From the NCBI GenBank assembly GCA_035940775.1, contig DASZEN010000033.1, positions 1 to 64,000 of the forward strand: DNA of 64,000 bases, written 5' to 3'. Below are positions 36,608-46,226 of this stretch, piece by piece. Source of the DNA: DASQYE01 sp035940775. GTDB lineage: Bacteria; Acidobacteriota; Blastocatellia; Pyrinomonadales; Pyrinomonadaceae. The first letter of the stretch is position 1. Every line of letters begins with the position of its first letter. The position numbers and the translations under genes were made by a program. The notes under the pieces are model-generated. The model searched no databases. It worked only from the letters and a program-made list of their open reading frames with translations, and was not told the origin of the DNA.

Positions 36608-37426
36608 TCAATCCTGCTCGATTAGTGCGAGGTACTCTTGAAGCCTACGATTGATTTCTATTCCGCTCATCCCATAGTGAATTTCTTTGTGACAGTTCGG
36701 ACAGATTCCGGCGACCCATCTAGGGTGATCAAGGCCGCCGTCCGAGACGCGACGCGTGTGATGCGGCTCTAGATAGGGTAAACCATCAAGGCGCTTGAAC
36801 GGCGCAGGCTTGCCACAGGATTCACACGTCCCAGCGGCCCTAGCTAAGACGTAGGCTCTGACCTCTTCACTCCGCTCGTAGTAGCGGCGTAAAGTTTGCC
36901 TCAAATCCTTTTCCGCCGGAGTGGAACTCGCAGCATACGCCCTGCGTCGCAATTCACCAAGTGACTGTCGTGTGCTTGTTGTCGCTAATGAGATGTTACC
37001 ATCTCGATCATCCTGCGATACTAGGTGGAATACTATCACCCGACGTTGATCACCGTACTTGTCTGGGGCGGTTCGCATCTCCCAAGAGACGCAGGCGAAA
37101 GCTCCTAAGAATTCATTCTTAGTTCCACTCCCGTGATTCTTAAACATGAGCAACTCCTTGCCGTTTGTCAGGTGATCCCTAATAGCCTTATTCCCTCTTA
37201 CGAATGTCATATCACCCACCTGCCCTTCGCCCGTGTAGAGAAATACTCCGTCTTCATTCCAATCATCCCTGTAACCATACTGTTCTCCACTCTCGCCAGT
37301 GAATAGAAATATGTATGGAGCATTTCTTGGAGTTGATATGCCTCCTTGCCCCTGTCCTCCGAAGCGGCTGTGAATGTCCCGACTACGGTCGTAGATCTTT
37401 CCTATTTCGAAGGGTATTTCCATCAT
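36608..37426 (-). CDS. HNH endonuclease of the ScoMcrA-like type (modification-dependent restriction)
   Basis: A 272-residue protein. The N-terminal part, KIYDRSRDIHSRFGGQGQGG followed by FLFTGESGEQYGY and FLYTGEGQVGDM, is the SRA-like domain found in ScoMcrA-type enzymes that sense modified bases. The C-terminal HNH has zinc cysteines CESCGKPAPF, catalytic PHHTRRVSDGG and ICPNCHKEIHYG. The predicted role is cleavage of DNA carrying modified cytosines or phosphorothioates (type IV-like). It is convergent with tnsD, 77 bases from its stop. Confidence 0.85.
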   Translation of the reverse strand: MMEIPFEIGKIYDRSRDIHSRFGGQGQGGISTPRNAPYIFLFTGESGEQYGYRDDWNEDGVFLYTGEGQVGDMTFVRGNKAIRDHLTNGKELLMFKNHGSGTKNEFLGAFACVSWEMRTAPDKYGDQRRVIVFHLVSQDDRDGNISLATTSTRQSLGELRRRAYAASSTPAEKDLRQTLRRYYERSEEVRAYVLARAAGTCESCGKPAPFKRLDGLPYLEPHHTRRVSDGGLDHPRWVAGICPNCHKEIHYGMSGIEINRRLQEYLALIEQD

Positions 37427-37555
37427 ATGTGTGTTTACCCCACCTTCTTGCTTACTTTTTTCGATAGATGTACTAGTTTGTACTTATTCTGGGTCATTCA
37501 CCATCTTTAGTGTTACTTTGTCGCTTATACAGAACGAAATTTTGGTTAGAGTAAA

Positions 37556-38968
37556 TTAGATCAGAGTTCCACGGATCAGCTCAGCAGATAGAACCCCACT
37601 TACAGAGAAATAGCGCTGCAAACCGTCGGGTCCAAGCGACACGTCGTGAGGAAACCGCAGCTTCGCGTCAACCATCGCGACCAAGGCATCCGCTTCCACT
37701 AAACAAACCTCATTCACATCTGTCTCCATCTTTATGGAGCGAATGGAATCGTCATAGTCATCCATAAAGTCACTCGAAATAATGAAGTAGTAAATATTTC
37801 TTAGCCCCCTCCGTCGCTTCAGATCACGGCTTTGTGTCACTATATATTCTTTGATCGCCCTGTCATCCGTTCCCATACTGTAGCCCTCGCTACGCACTTT
37901 TGCATCCCAAAGGATCGCGTAAGAATCATCTACGCTGAGGGCTAATCCATCTGGCACTCTGCCTTTTCCTTGTCCGAGGAGTTTCGTCTCATAACCCAAA
38001 ATCGTGAATGCAGCATCTATACTCTTCTCGAACGCCCTCTCTAGACTTGTCCCCGATGCTTTGGCTGCCTCTCGAAGTGACTGATCATTCCTCGCCATGA
38101 CTGGTGATATTGCGACGATAGGAGGGACATAACTATCAGGGAGCCGTGACTTAATTTGAAGCTTATCAATTATTGTGGGCTTATCTTCTAACCTTTCATT
38201 TACTATAATTGCTGTAGCTGGTGCTTCGTTAACCGTTGACTTATTTTCGCCATAAGGATTACTGCCTTTGAACCAGAAAACGTGCTCCACACCATAGAGA
38301 CCAAAGCTCTTGCCACTCTCCTTTGTGAACACCTCAGCTAGTTTTTCGTTGATCTGCTTATACGCAATGTAATCAGCGGCTAAGTCTCCCGTCTGTTGCC
38401 ATAGGTTCAGATCGTTCATCACATTAACTGAGTTTGTGTAATAAATCGGCCAAGTCTCTCGATCCTGAACCTGCCAGAAGTACGAAAGGAAAAAAGGGAC
38501 ACTGCTAACATTCGGCTTACCATGTTTCGATCCTCCCGCTTCTACATGCTGCTCCCCTATACGCTTAATGTAGCTCGCAAAAGTTTTAATACGGCTCGAA
38601 GCAATCTCTTCGTTGGTCGGTAGAGCGATGGCCGTTTTCAGTTCCTGATCGCATTCGCTCTCATCATCGGCAACGTTAAGCATCAAATTAAAGAACATCT
38701 GCCCCTTGATACCCTTAAACCCCCATAGCTGGTTCCGTTTATTGATGCTGTCAATTTTAGTCTTGAACTTAGACAACGTGAGCTGGTCAGACAGGTATTT
38801 TGAAGTTAAAGGTTTTAGCTCATTATCAATGAGAGATAACCGCTGGCGGTCTAAGTCCGTGTCAGCTTCAGCTGGCGTGCAGCCTTCAGCAGTCGGAGGT
38901 GCCGCTAAGTAGGTTCGCATTATTTCAACAGCTTGTTGGATTTGTTCTTGATTCAATGATATTGGCAT
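37556..38968 (-). CDS. FokI-like restriction endonuclease without a methylase
   Basis: About 470 residues from the ATG at 38968 (MPISLNQEQ), preceded by GGAAGG; the frame extends further upstream without a good site. The C-terminal third matches the FokI cleavage domain: IDAAFTILGYETKLLGQGKG, then RVPDGLALSVDDSYAILWDA and KVRSEGY, giving the PD...DxK triad near residues 338-355. The N-terminal 280 residues are likely the sensor or DNA-recognition part and have no family I know. No methyltransferase gene is adjacent. The enzyme may therefore target modified DNA or be guarded otherwise. Confidence 0.8.
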   Translation of the reverse strand: MPISLNQEQIQQAVEIMRTYLAAPPTAEGCTPAEADTDLDRQRLSLIDNELKPLTSKYLSDQLTLSKFKTKIDSINKRNQLWGFKGIKGQMFFNLMLNVADDESECDQELKTAIALPTNEEIASSRIKTFASYIKRIGEQHVEAGGSKHGKPNVSSVPFFLSYFWQVQDRETWPIYYTNSVNVMNDLNLWQQTGDLAADYIAYKQINEKLAEVFTKESGKSFGLYGVEHVFWFKGSNPYGENKSTVNEAPATAIIVNERLEDKPTIIDKLQIKSRLPDSYVPPIVAISPVMARNDQSLREAAKASGTSLERAFEKSIDAAFTILGYETKLLGQGKGRVPDGLALSVDDSYAILWDAKVRSEGYSMGTDDRAIKEYIVTQSRDLKRRRGLRNIYYFIISSDFMDDYDDSIRSIKMETDVNEVCLVEADALVAMVDAKLRFPHDVSLGPDGLQRYFSVSGVLSAELIRGTLI

Positions 38969-39282
38969 AACTACCTTCCACTGATTTTTGTGTTCAAGCC
39001 TTAAACTGATGCAGTAGTGCCCACTAATAAATGTTGACATCGTGCTTTTTAAAGCCATATTTTGTCTGCGTTGTAGAGCCTTTTCTGCTGCCGAGAGCAT
39101 TTCTCAGCTGCCATACACAAGTTCCATAGTAGGAAGGCGACTTTGCACTCATACATTTTATCAAGTACTAACCCACTTGCTGAAACCTAGTCGACAGGTT
39201 TTTTTCATCTAATCAGAAAGATATTCACCTGTGAATACCTGTAAAGAATCTCAAGCAGGGATTTAGAAAAGGACAAACTCAA

Positions 39283-40356
39283 ATGAATTTTTATGACTAT
39301 GGTTCACAAGAAGAGTTGGACGAAACAAGCCGATTAGACGTTGAATGGCTCACTCTTGTTGCGTTGCGGGATTCCATAGGAATAACACTCAAAGATTCGT
39401 CAATACCATACAAAGAGACGTTACGCTTTTTGGAAACGATAGACCCTGTTCTTTACCATAAAGATAGAAGCCTACTCAGACGAAAATGGGAAAGTGCTGA
39501 AGCTCGCGAGTGCCGAGCCATAGCACATGCTTCTTCTAAGTTTTTTGAGGCGGTTGTTACTGAACAAATAAATACTTACGAAAATTTAGTCAAGGCAAGC
39601 AAAGACCCGGAAGCGAGGCGAGTTCTTAGCAGGAAACTGGAAAAGCTCAAACAGATTAATCAGGTGAATCAGAGTAAAGCGTACTTTGAAGGTAGGATAA
39701 TCCAGCGGGATGCCTCTTTGGGAGAAGATTTGCCGATCTCTAGACGGGGAGATGGTTATTATGACTTTACGCTACCTGCCAATAGAGTGATGAGAATACG
39801 AGTTACTCATGACACTGAAGTGGAGGCGATAAACGGCGCGGACTTGATTTACGAACACCATCTAATTGACCAACAAATGGTCAGGATATCGGCTATCCAA
39901 TATAAAATAATGAAAGATGGAAGGTATGTGCCCAAATCGGTGAAGTTGAAAAAACAACTGGATAAACTTGAGGGGCATTTTTGTGACGGATTACCTTGCA
40001 TCCCATCTTCGAACGATGCCCAACATTTTTATCGCTTTCCTTCTTGCACTGCGTTTCTACGATTAACTAATAGGCTACAAAGTACTGATGAAAAGATGAT
40101 GTCTATTGGGTATTACGCGCCTATATGTCAGGTGCAGAAATTATGGAACCATGAAGACGCAATAAGCCTAAAAAATCTTGAAGGAGAGGCTGTAACGTAT
40201 AGGGTATTCGAAGAACTATTTAACTGGAACTTATTAGGTTCAAGATGGTTAAGTTATGATCAGCTTGAGAAGCTCTATAGAGATCAAAAAGTTTTAAACG
40301 AGAGTGAGAATGTCGCAGTGCACCTACAAGTTATCCAACGCTCTCCACATTATTAA
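39283..40356 (+). CDS. Unknown cargo protein with a possible PD-(D/E)xK-like core
   Basis: A 357-residue soluble protein. The N-terminal half is helical with a coiled-coil-like stretch (RKLEKLKQINQVNQSKAYFE). The middle has GADLIYEHHLIDQQMV followed by RISAIQYKIM, a D/E...QxK pattern reminiscent of nucleases whose motif reads QAK or QYK. Two cysteines follow (HFCDGLPC). There is no signal peptide. I do not recognise the family. Its location between a FokI-like nuclease and a PLD nuclease suggests a defence role, which is inference. Confidence 0.6.
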   Translation: MNFYDYGSQEELDETSRLDVEWLTLVALRDSIGITLKDSSIPYKETLRFLETIDPVLYHKDRSLLRRKWESAEARECRAIAHASSKFFEAVVTEQINTYENLVKASKDPEARRVLSRKLEKLKQINQVNQSKAYFEGRIIQRDASLGEDLPISRRGDGYYDFTLPANRVMRIRVTHDTEVEAINGADLIYEHHLIDQQMVRISAIQYKIMKDGRYVPKSVKLKKQLDKLEGHFCDGLPCIPSSNDAQHFYRFPSCTAFLRLTNRLQSTDEKMMSIGYYAPICQVQKLWNHEDAISLKNLEGEAVTYRVFEELFNWNLLGSRWLSYDQLEKLYRDQKVLNESENVAVHLQVIQRSPHY

Positions 40357-40465
40357 TGGACGTAAGGCCTAGAAATATTTCTAGCCTCTGTTTGATTAAA
40401 GTGTCTGGGTTAAATCCATATTAAAGATTAACCACCCGACGCGAGAATTCTCCGAAGATATACGT

Positions 40466-41365
40466 ATGTTATATAAATCTACAGAAAGACAGGGAGTCCT
40501 CAGAGTAGGGCTCATCTTCTCTGAAGATTTCGACTGGATTTTTAGAGACCAGCCGATCGAGGATTGGGGCATAGATGCTGAAATCGAGGTTGTTAGCGAG
40601 GGTATACCAACAGGTCGCCTAATTGCAGCTCAGATTAAGTCGGGAGAAAGCTGGTTTAAGGAGCAAGATGATAAAGGGTTTATTTACAGGGGAGATGAAA
40701 GGCATTTAGAGTACTGGCGCGGACACTCTCTTCCTGTTGTGCTTATCTTATACAATCCTCAAACTCAAACTGCATATTGGGAAATTATAAGGGACGAACT
40801 AATCACTCAAACCGGCAAAGGGTGGAAAATCACTGTACCGAAACAGCAACACCTTAATAAAACTTCTGCTAATGATTTACGTAAATTCGCTCTTCCAGAC
40901 TACCCTAAGCTTCGAAAGTTTGATTACCTCTCTTCACTTCTTAATGGATTTGCATCCAGCTCTGACAAGGGTTATTCCCGTCTTCCAATTGTGTACGCTT
41001 CACTCTTCGCAGCAGATGAGCGTATTTGTTTACTTGCGCCATTCATAGACTCAGAACTTATAAATGCTTTAGCAGTCGCATCCACGTTAGCAAAAGTCGA
41101 TTTAGTAATCAGAGAAGTCGTTGACCCAGCTATCAGCTTGAATCAGCTCAAAGCTGATTTTCCAAACTTAACCATTCGAGTTTTGGACAGCCTGCATGCA
41201 AAGATGATTATTATTGACTCGGCACTAGCAATAGTAGGTTCAGCGAATTTTACGCGGCCAAGCTTACAAAGATCAATGGAAGTGCAAATTGCGTTCAGTG
41301 ATCTAGATTTAGTGAGCAATATGCATGATGAATTCGACAAGGTTTGGAATGCATCAAAGATCTAA
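40466..41365 (+). CDS. DUF4365 - phospholipase D-like fusion protein
   Basis: A 299-residue protein in two parts. Residues 1-140 match DUF4365, a PD-(D/E)xK-like fold: DWGIDAEIEVV near 32 and IAAQIKSGESWF near 55. Residues 175-295 are a phospholipase D-like domain with one HKD motif (LHAKMIIIDSALAIVGSANF near 244). A single HKD motif implies action as a dimer. Such PLD domains are often nucleases. The combination suggests a two-nuclease defence effector; partner and trigger are not evident. Confidence 0.75.
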   Translation: MLYKSTERQGVLRVGLIFSEDFDWIFRDQPIEDWGIDAEIEVVSEGIPTGRLIAAQIKSGESWFKEQDDKGFIYRGDERHLEYWRGHSLPVVLILYNPQTQTAYWEIIRDELITQTGKGWKITVPKQQHLNKTSANDLRKFALPDYPKLRKFDYLSSLLNGFASSSDKGYSRLPIVYASLFAADERICLLAPFIDSELINALAVASTLAKVDLVIREVVDPAISLNQLKADFPNLTIRVLDSLHAKMIIIDSALAIVGSANFTRPSLQRSMEVQIAFSDLDLVSNMHDEFDKVWNASKI

Positions 41366-41401
41366 TAAGTCCAGCAAACTGGTAAAGGTGACAGATTCTA
41401 C

Positions 41402-41578
41402 ATGCCTCACAGCCCTAGAATCACTGGCAAAGTTAAATGGTTCAATCAGGATAAAGGCTATGGCTTTATCGAAAGCCCTAATGCAGCGGCCATTTTCGTC
41501 CACTATAGCGCGATTTAGGATAACCCCTCGAATACACTGGAAGTAGGTCAGATAGTTGAATTTGAGATCTCAAGCAGG
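41402..41578 (+). pseudogene. Cold-shock protein pseudogene (amber stop)
   Basis: The ATG at 41402 begins a CspA-like reading: GKVKWFNQDKGYGFIESP and IFVHYSAI (RNP motifs), then an in-frame TAG at 41516-41518 where Gln would fit, then DNPSNTLEVGQIVEFEIS. The reading continues, without change of frame, into the tnsD fossil. It is a dead copy of a cold-shock single-strand nucleic-acid-binding protein. Confidence 0.8.
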
Positions 41579-42028
41579 CCGATTTTCCCACTCCGGCTTC
41601 TACAAAGATTATCTAGGAAGCAGTTCAGTAATTCGCAATCTGTTGATTGGAAGAAACGAGATACAGAATACGCTAGAGCCGTCAAAGCAGCAGCCACACA
41701 GCTTAGAAAGGCTCATGGTCGCCCGGTGTGGATAACTAAGACTGCTATTAGCAGAAGTGTTGTCGCAGTTACGCTCTTGCAGCAGAGGCTCGCCAAAATG
41801 CCCCTAACGGCCCAAGTTTTCACGGGCGTAATAGAGAGACGTGTGCAGTACGCAACGAGACGAGTCTGGTGGGCTGCCGATTTGTTTATTAAAGATGGTG
41901 TGATGCCCCGGCATTGGCAATTAATCTGGTACGCTAATGTTTATAGCTTGTGAGGGAAGCCTGAAATAAAAATAGCGCTCAGAGCCGCCATCCAGAAGCT
42001 AAAATCTACTCTGCGACTTGAGAATTAA
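41579..42028 (+). pseudogene. TnsD C-terminal fossil, copy 1
   Basis: The frame reads SVDWKKRDTEYARAVKAAA, HGRPVWITKTAISRSV, KMPLTAQVFTGVIERRVQY, RRVWWAADLFIKDGVMP and, after an in-frame TGA near 41951, KPEIKIALRAAIQKLKSTL. It aligns with the last 120 or so residues of the intact TnsD at 34578. The N-terminal 80 percent of the gene is absent. It marks a former, now eroded, Tn7-like element inside the present E1. Confidence 0.85.
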
Positions 42029-42224
42029 GAACAAGCTGCTTTATAAATCAGCAACCAAATCTTTCCGCCATCTACCTCTCAAACAAGTAGACCTTGTAGA
42101 ACAGGAACCTACTTCATTGAAGCGCCTTCTATTCATCCAAGTAATTTGCCACAACTTACTTTCATGATATATTCCGTTTTGCTCTATAACTCCGCCTTAA
42201 ATCTTCTATTGCTGCGGTAAAACC

Positions 42225-43889
42225 ATGAAACATACGGGGCGCCTGAAGATCATCGTTGAAACACACGGCACACAGGTTAAGCGAAGGTTTGATCCATCTT
42301 TCGAGACAGAGACGATATTCGGCGAAGGACTTCATTACCTACTAAAAAAGAAGCGTCAGATTACTAGAGCCTTTCCTGGTATAGGGCGAATTATCAACAA
42401 AATTCTCTCAAAAGAGTTTAATTTGTTCACTGAGTCACAGGACATGCCCTGGTATTTGGATCTTATTGCGCAAAGAATAATTGACAAGCCTGGCTCTTAT
42501 AACATTTATGTTAAAGCCTGCAAGGAATATACTTTCTTTGACGTTAGTGTTCGTAAGGCGGAGGACGAGCCGCGTCAGCTCTTACTATCTCCATTCTTCC
42601 ATAAAACACCTCTCCCTGAATCTGCCGATGATGAAGAGTTAGTTAGAGGATTGGCAGATACCTTCCTTTTCCTCTCTCCTTTACTTAAGGAGGTATTCGA
42701 GGAAGCCGCTAGGGATAAGAGTAAGCAGGGAGAGGTAGCAAACATGATTAAAGATGCCGTTGAATGGTTCACTATTGTATTAAACACCGAGGAGATTAAG
42801 CCGCTAGGAGAAGCTAAACTATCAACTAATCAGTACGAATTATCTGTTCAATCAACCGTTTGTTGGAACTACTCATCCATCGCAGAGGGGAAGAAGAGCA
42901 TCACCATATACAAGTCCAACGGTAAACCGAAATCGGTTATAGTGTCGAGTAAGAATGTTAGGGAAGCAATCGGAGACCTTTCCGAGGCTTGGCACAATCC
43001 AGCTTCCGGTTCAATTCTACTCTCTGCATGGACTGGCTCCGGGAAAGATGTGCTTCAAGATATCCTAGCCTATGCCTTGAGTGTTAATAACATTAGAACT
43101 ATTCCCCTCTCCGCCCCACACTTAGGTTCCAGCAACGAGCCCCTCGACCTGCTTTATAAGGAACTTGAGAAACTAAAGCTTTTTGCTCCAAAGCCAAGTT
43201 CGACGGACGAGTACGAGCTAAATCAGGTGCCTCTGTTGTTTTTGGATGAAGTTCATCATGATAGCGCCCAGAAACTTAGGGAACAGCTCCTCCGAGTGCT
43301 GGAGGCTAAAGAGATGTCTTCTGCGGGGAAACAGATTGACTTCAAGAAAGCACGATATCTGTTCGCGGCAAGTGCGCCCCCCGAGAAGTTGCGAGTCCGT
43401 AAACCTCCTGACTTTTGGACACGCATCGAGTACACAATAGTGATGCGTCACCCCCTACTCTTAACTACCCGTGCTGAGATTAAGGAAACCCTTCAGCAGT
43501 TTTTCTGCGTTTTCTGGCAGCAAGCAGCCGATGATTGGCGGGACAAAACAAGTGACGAACAAACAATTGGGATAATTAACTATTTGTGCGCTAGAACAGG
43601 TGACGACAGGTTGAAAGATTTATGCCCTGAACCAGTTGACGACAGAATACTAGGCGAATTATCTAACGTATTCGCCGAAGCGCTCGGCACCCCTCTTATT
43701 CCTACGGTCAGCATAAGGCTGCTGAGAGCAATCATAAACAGATTGTTTAGCAGAGCTATTTATTTTATCAGGACGGAGAAACTGAATGAGGAGAAGAAAC
43801 TGAGCGAACTAAAATCAAAAATGGATGAGTGGATAATCGACATCTTCAACAACATAGTTCCTGAAATTAAGCCTGAGGGAGTATTTTAG
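42225..43889 (+). CDS. AAA+ ATPase resembling sigma54-activator (RtcR/bEBP) modules
   Basis: A 554-residue protein. The first 240 residues are of unknown, mixed fold. The AAA+ module has LLSAWTGSGKDVLQDIL (Walker A near 270), PLLFLDEVHHDSA (Walker B near 337) and IDFKKARYLFAASAPPEKL (sensor), with an Arg-containing segment DFWTRIEYTIVMRHPLL. The layout resembles the central domain of sigma54 activators, but no GAFTGA loop is visible and there is no DNA-binding helix-turn-helix at the C-terminus. Function is unknown. It lies 152 bases upstream of the isoprenoid genes on the same strand. Confidence 0.65.
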   Translation: MKHTGRLKIIVETHGTQVKRRFDPSFETETIFGEGLHYLLKKKRQITRAFPGIGRIINKILSKEFNLFTESQDMPWYLDLIAQRIIDKPGSYNIYVKACKEYTFFDVSVRKAEDEPRQLLLSPFFHKTPLPESADDEELVRGLADTFLFLSPLLKEVFEEAARDKSKQGEVANMIKDAVEWFTIVLNTEEIKPLGEAKLSTNQYELSVQSTVCWNYSSIAEGKKSITIYKSNGKPKSVIVSSKNVREAIGDLSEAWHNPASGSILLSAWTGSGKDVLQDILAYALSVNNIRTIPLSAPHLGSSNEPLDLLYKELEKLKLFAPKPSSTDEYELNQVPLLFLDEVHHDSAQKLREQLLRVLEAKEMSSAGKQIDFKKARYLFAASAPPEKLRVRKPPDFWTRIEYTIVMRHPLLLTTRAEIKETLQQFFCVFWQQAADDWRDKTSDEQTIGIINYLCARTGDDRLKDLCPEPVDDRILGELSNVFAEALGTPLIPTVSIRLLRAIINRLFSRAIYFIRTEKLNEEKKLSELKSKMDEWIIDIFNNIVPEIKPEGVF

Positions 43890-44041
43890 AAGAGAACAAC
43901 TGTGAATCATGCCTCGTAACATCAAATTTAGGATGCCCCTTTTTCTTACCCCTGCTTTTTGATTTGAACTTTAGATACATTGCCAGCAATTTGACTAAGG
44001 TGATTAGTACAGAAGTCTAGATGCTGTATTGAGAGTAATAA

Positions 44042-44944
44042 ATGGAAATTAATAATGAATATTTAAATGATGCTTTTAGTTTTAGCTCAAAGCGTAGGGT
44101 GCTATTTGTCAGGTTGTATCAGCGAATAGGTCGTCACTTGGGCTTTGAACAGATTTCCGAACAAATTGTTGTCCAAGCCCTTGAACACATTCATGCATCA
44201 GCCACGATCATTGACGACATGTTAGACAACGAGCACCTAAGAAAGGATATCCCTAGCTATTATGTAAGACATGGCCACTCTATAGCTGCTTTTGCGGCAT
44301 TGAATCTAATGATCAAAGGGATCGAATTAATAAGTAACAGCACCTACGACACCAATAAGGTATTAGGTATTATTCGCGGGATGATCGATGCTGAAGAAGC
44401 TGATATTGGACTGCGAAAACGCACCTCAAAGGTGACCCCTTTAGAATGGTATCGGGATGTTGTATCAAAAAAGATTACTGGGGAATTGCTGCTCATTCTT
44501 CTACTATGCTCCCAGGGCACTGATAACTCAAAGGGCGCTTTACGTAAGTTAGAGCGTCTCACAATCATCCTCGGACAATTTATTCAGTATTGTGATGACT
44601 GGTATGATATTTTGATTAGAGATCCTTTTGCACAAACTAGCGAGGAAGGTGCCTACGTTTTAACTTATTCACTGCCACTAGCAGTCTATTTAAGCCACAC
44701 AGATGACAAAATAGAAAAACTTGTCGGAGTTAAAATTGACCATACAACTGCCATGGGAATTATGGATAAGATTTCAGCGCCGGAAAATCGACTGGGGGTT
44801 GAAGAATTTATTAAGAACGCATATCAAAATTTAGTGAGGTCATTACAATCGTCACTGATACCGGGATGGGTTGAATTGGTAGAAGTAGCCGATGCAGTGA
44901 GGTCTGAAGCATACTGGGAAAGGAAATATTATGAGCTTACCTAA
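44042..44944 (+). CDS. Polyprenyl (isoprenyl) diphosphate synthase
   Basis: A 300-residue trans-prenyltransferase. The first Asp-rich motif is IIDDMLDNEHLRKD (DDxxD near residue 58) and the second is QYCDDWYDI (near 185). K and T of the KI(T) element occur in VVSKKITGELL. It joins isopentenyl diphosphate to allylic diphosphates. The residues four and five places before the first motif are Ala and Ser, both small, which in this family favours chains of C20 or longer. Its last 14 bases overlap the transporter gene, implying coupled translation. Confidence 0.85.
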   Translation: MEINNEYLNDAFSFSSKRRVLFVRLYQRIGRHLGFEQISEQIVVQALEHIHASATIIDDMLDNEHLRKDIPSYYVRHGHSIAAFAALNLMIKGIELISNSTYDTNKVLGIIRGMIDAEEADIGLRKRTSKVTPLEWYRDVVSKKITGELLLILLLCSQGTDNSKGALRKLERLTIILGQFIQYCDDWYDILIRDPFAQTSEEGAYVLTYSLPLAVYLSHTDDKIEKLVGVKIDHTTAMGIMDKISAPENRLGVEEFIKNAYQNLVRSLQSSLIPGWVELVEVADAVRSEAYWERKYYELT

Positions 44945-46139
44945 CACAGTGAAGCGCTGGGCGTTTTACGATTTTGCTAATTCTAGCTATGTACTCATCT
45001 TCCAATCGTTTTTATTGCCGGTATATTTCTCTTCAATACTCGTAAATAGGGGCTTTGCGCTAAGCGCTTGGGGCTTAGCTAATGGATTGTCAACTCTTTT
45101 AGGGGTTCTACTTTCCGTCGCTATCGGTAACTATGCTGATAAACGTAATAGGATTAATGTCTTTAAATGGACCGTTGCAGGATCATTTTTAGGAATGTGC
45201 TTGGTTGCTTTTGCAGTTAAGTACCTACAGGATTATGTCTTTCACTTATACGTATTAACCAACGCACTATTCATCGTGACATTATCCTTATCTGATTCCA
45301 TTCTGCCCTACCTCGCAGATAAGAAAGAAGCTTATCGTTATAGCGGCTTTGCTTGGGGATTCGGTTATGTAGGGGGTATCGTAAGCCTTATTGTCGTCAT
45401 TATTCTCCAGCGCTTTTCCAGTGAATATGCTCCTCCTGTTTTTCTGAGTGTTGCTATCTTTTATATTTTATTTTCCGTTTATGCGCTGTATGGCCTAAGG
45501 CGAGTGAAATTAAATCAACCGAAGGCTGAAACCCAGATTGAGTCAAGACTAGGAAAGAAAAAAAAGGGACTTCTACTACTCGGATATTGGCTCATCAGCG
45601 AGTGCATCACGGTAATAGTACTATTTTACTCAATTTATGCAGCGACTGAACTCAAACTTTCCTCCACTATTATTGCCGCAACTTTGCTGGCTGTACAGAT
45701 AGTTGCTTTCCCCGCTACTTGGTACGGTGGGCGGTTAGCTAGTAAAGGTAATAGTCTTTACTGGCTAGGACTATCCATCTTTTTATGGGGCATTGTTATT
45801 GTATTACTTACATTAAACCTTGGGATGATCGGATTAGCACTTATAGTTCTTTTAACCGGCTTAATCATTGGCAATAGTCAGTCGTACTTGCGTGCACAAT
45901 ACTCGACGTTCATTGACAAAAGTGAATCCGGTTTCCAATTTGGCATCTATTCTTTTATTTCACAGGCTGCCGTATTTGTAGGGCCAATAATCTACGGATA
46001 TGCTAGCGATTATCTAAAGAGTCAAAAGATTCCACTTCTTGTCTTATTTGCGCTTATGCTCATCGGTTATTTGCTTATCTGGAAAGTGACTAAGCAAGTA
46101 GACTCGATACGAGAAAAGAATGCAATTACTTATAATTAA
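44931..46139 (+). CDS. UMF1-family MFS transporter
   Basis: A 402-residue membrane protein with about 12 hydrophobic segments. The start MSLPNTVKRWAFYDFANSSY is the signature of the UMF1 (Atg22-like) branch of the major facilitator superfamily. LSVAIGNYADKRNRINVFKW carries the loop 2-3 motif. The substrate is unknown. The overlap with the prenyl synthase gene suggests export or import of a product or precursor of the cluster. Confidence 0.85.
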   Translation: MSLPNTVKRWAFYDFANSSYVLIFQSFLLPVYFSSILVNRGFALSAWGLANGLSTLLGVLLSVAIGNYADKRNRINVFKWTVAGSFLGMCLVAFAVKYLQDYVFHLYVLTNALFIVTLSLSDSILPYLADKKEAYRYSGFAWGFGYVGGIVSLIVVIILQRFSSEYAPPVFLSVAIFYILFSVYALYGLRRVKLNQPKAETQIESRLGKKKKGLLLLGYWLISECITVIVLFYSIYAATELKLSSTIIAATLLAVQIVAFPATWYGGRLASKGNSLYWLGLSIFLWGIVIVLLTLNLGMIGLALIVLLTGLIIGNSQSYLRAQYSTFIDKSESGFQFGIYSFISQAAVFVGPIIYGYASDYLKSQKIPLLVLFALMLIGYLLIWKVTKQVDSIREKNAITYN

Positions 46140-46226
46140 AGGCATAGGGGATCTGCCATTAACTTTTAATAATCAGCACCCCCTTACATAGGAAACAGGA
46201 CTCGGGGCAATTCCATAGTTTTTCAT

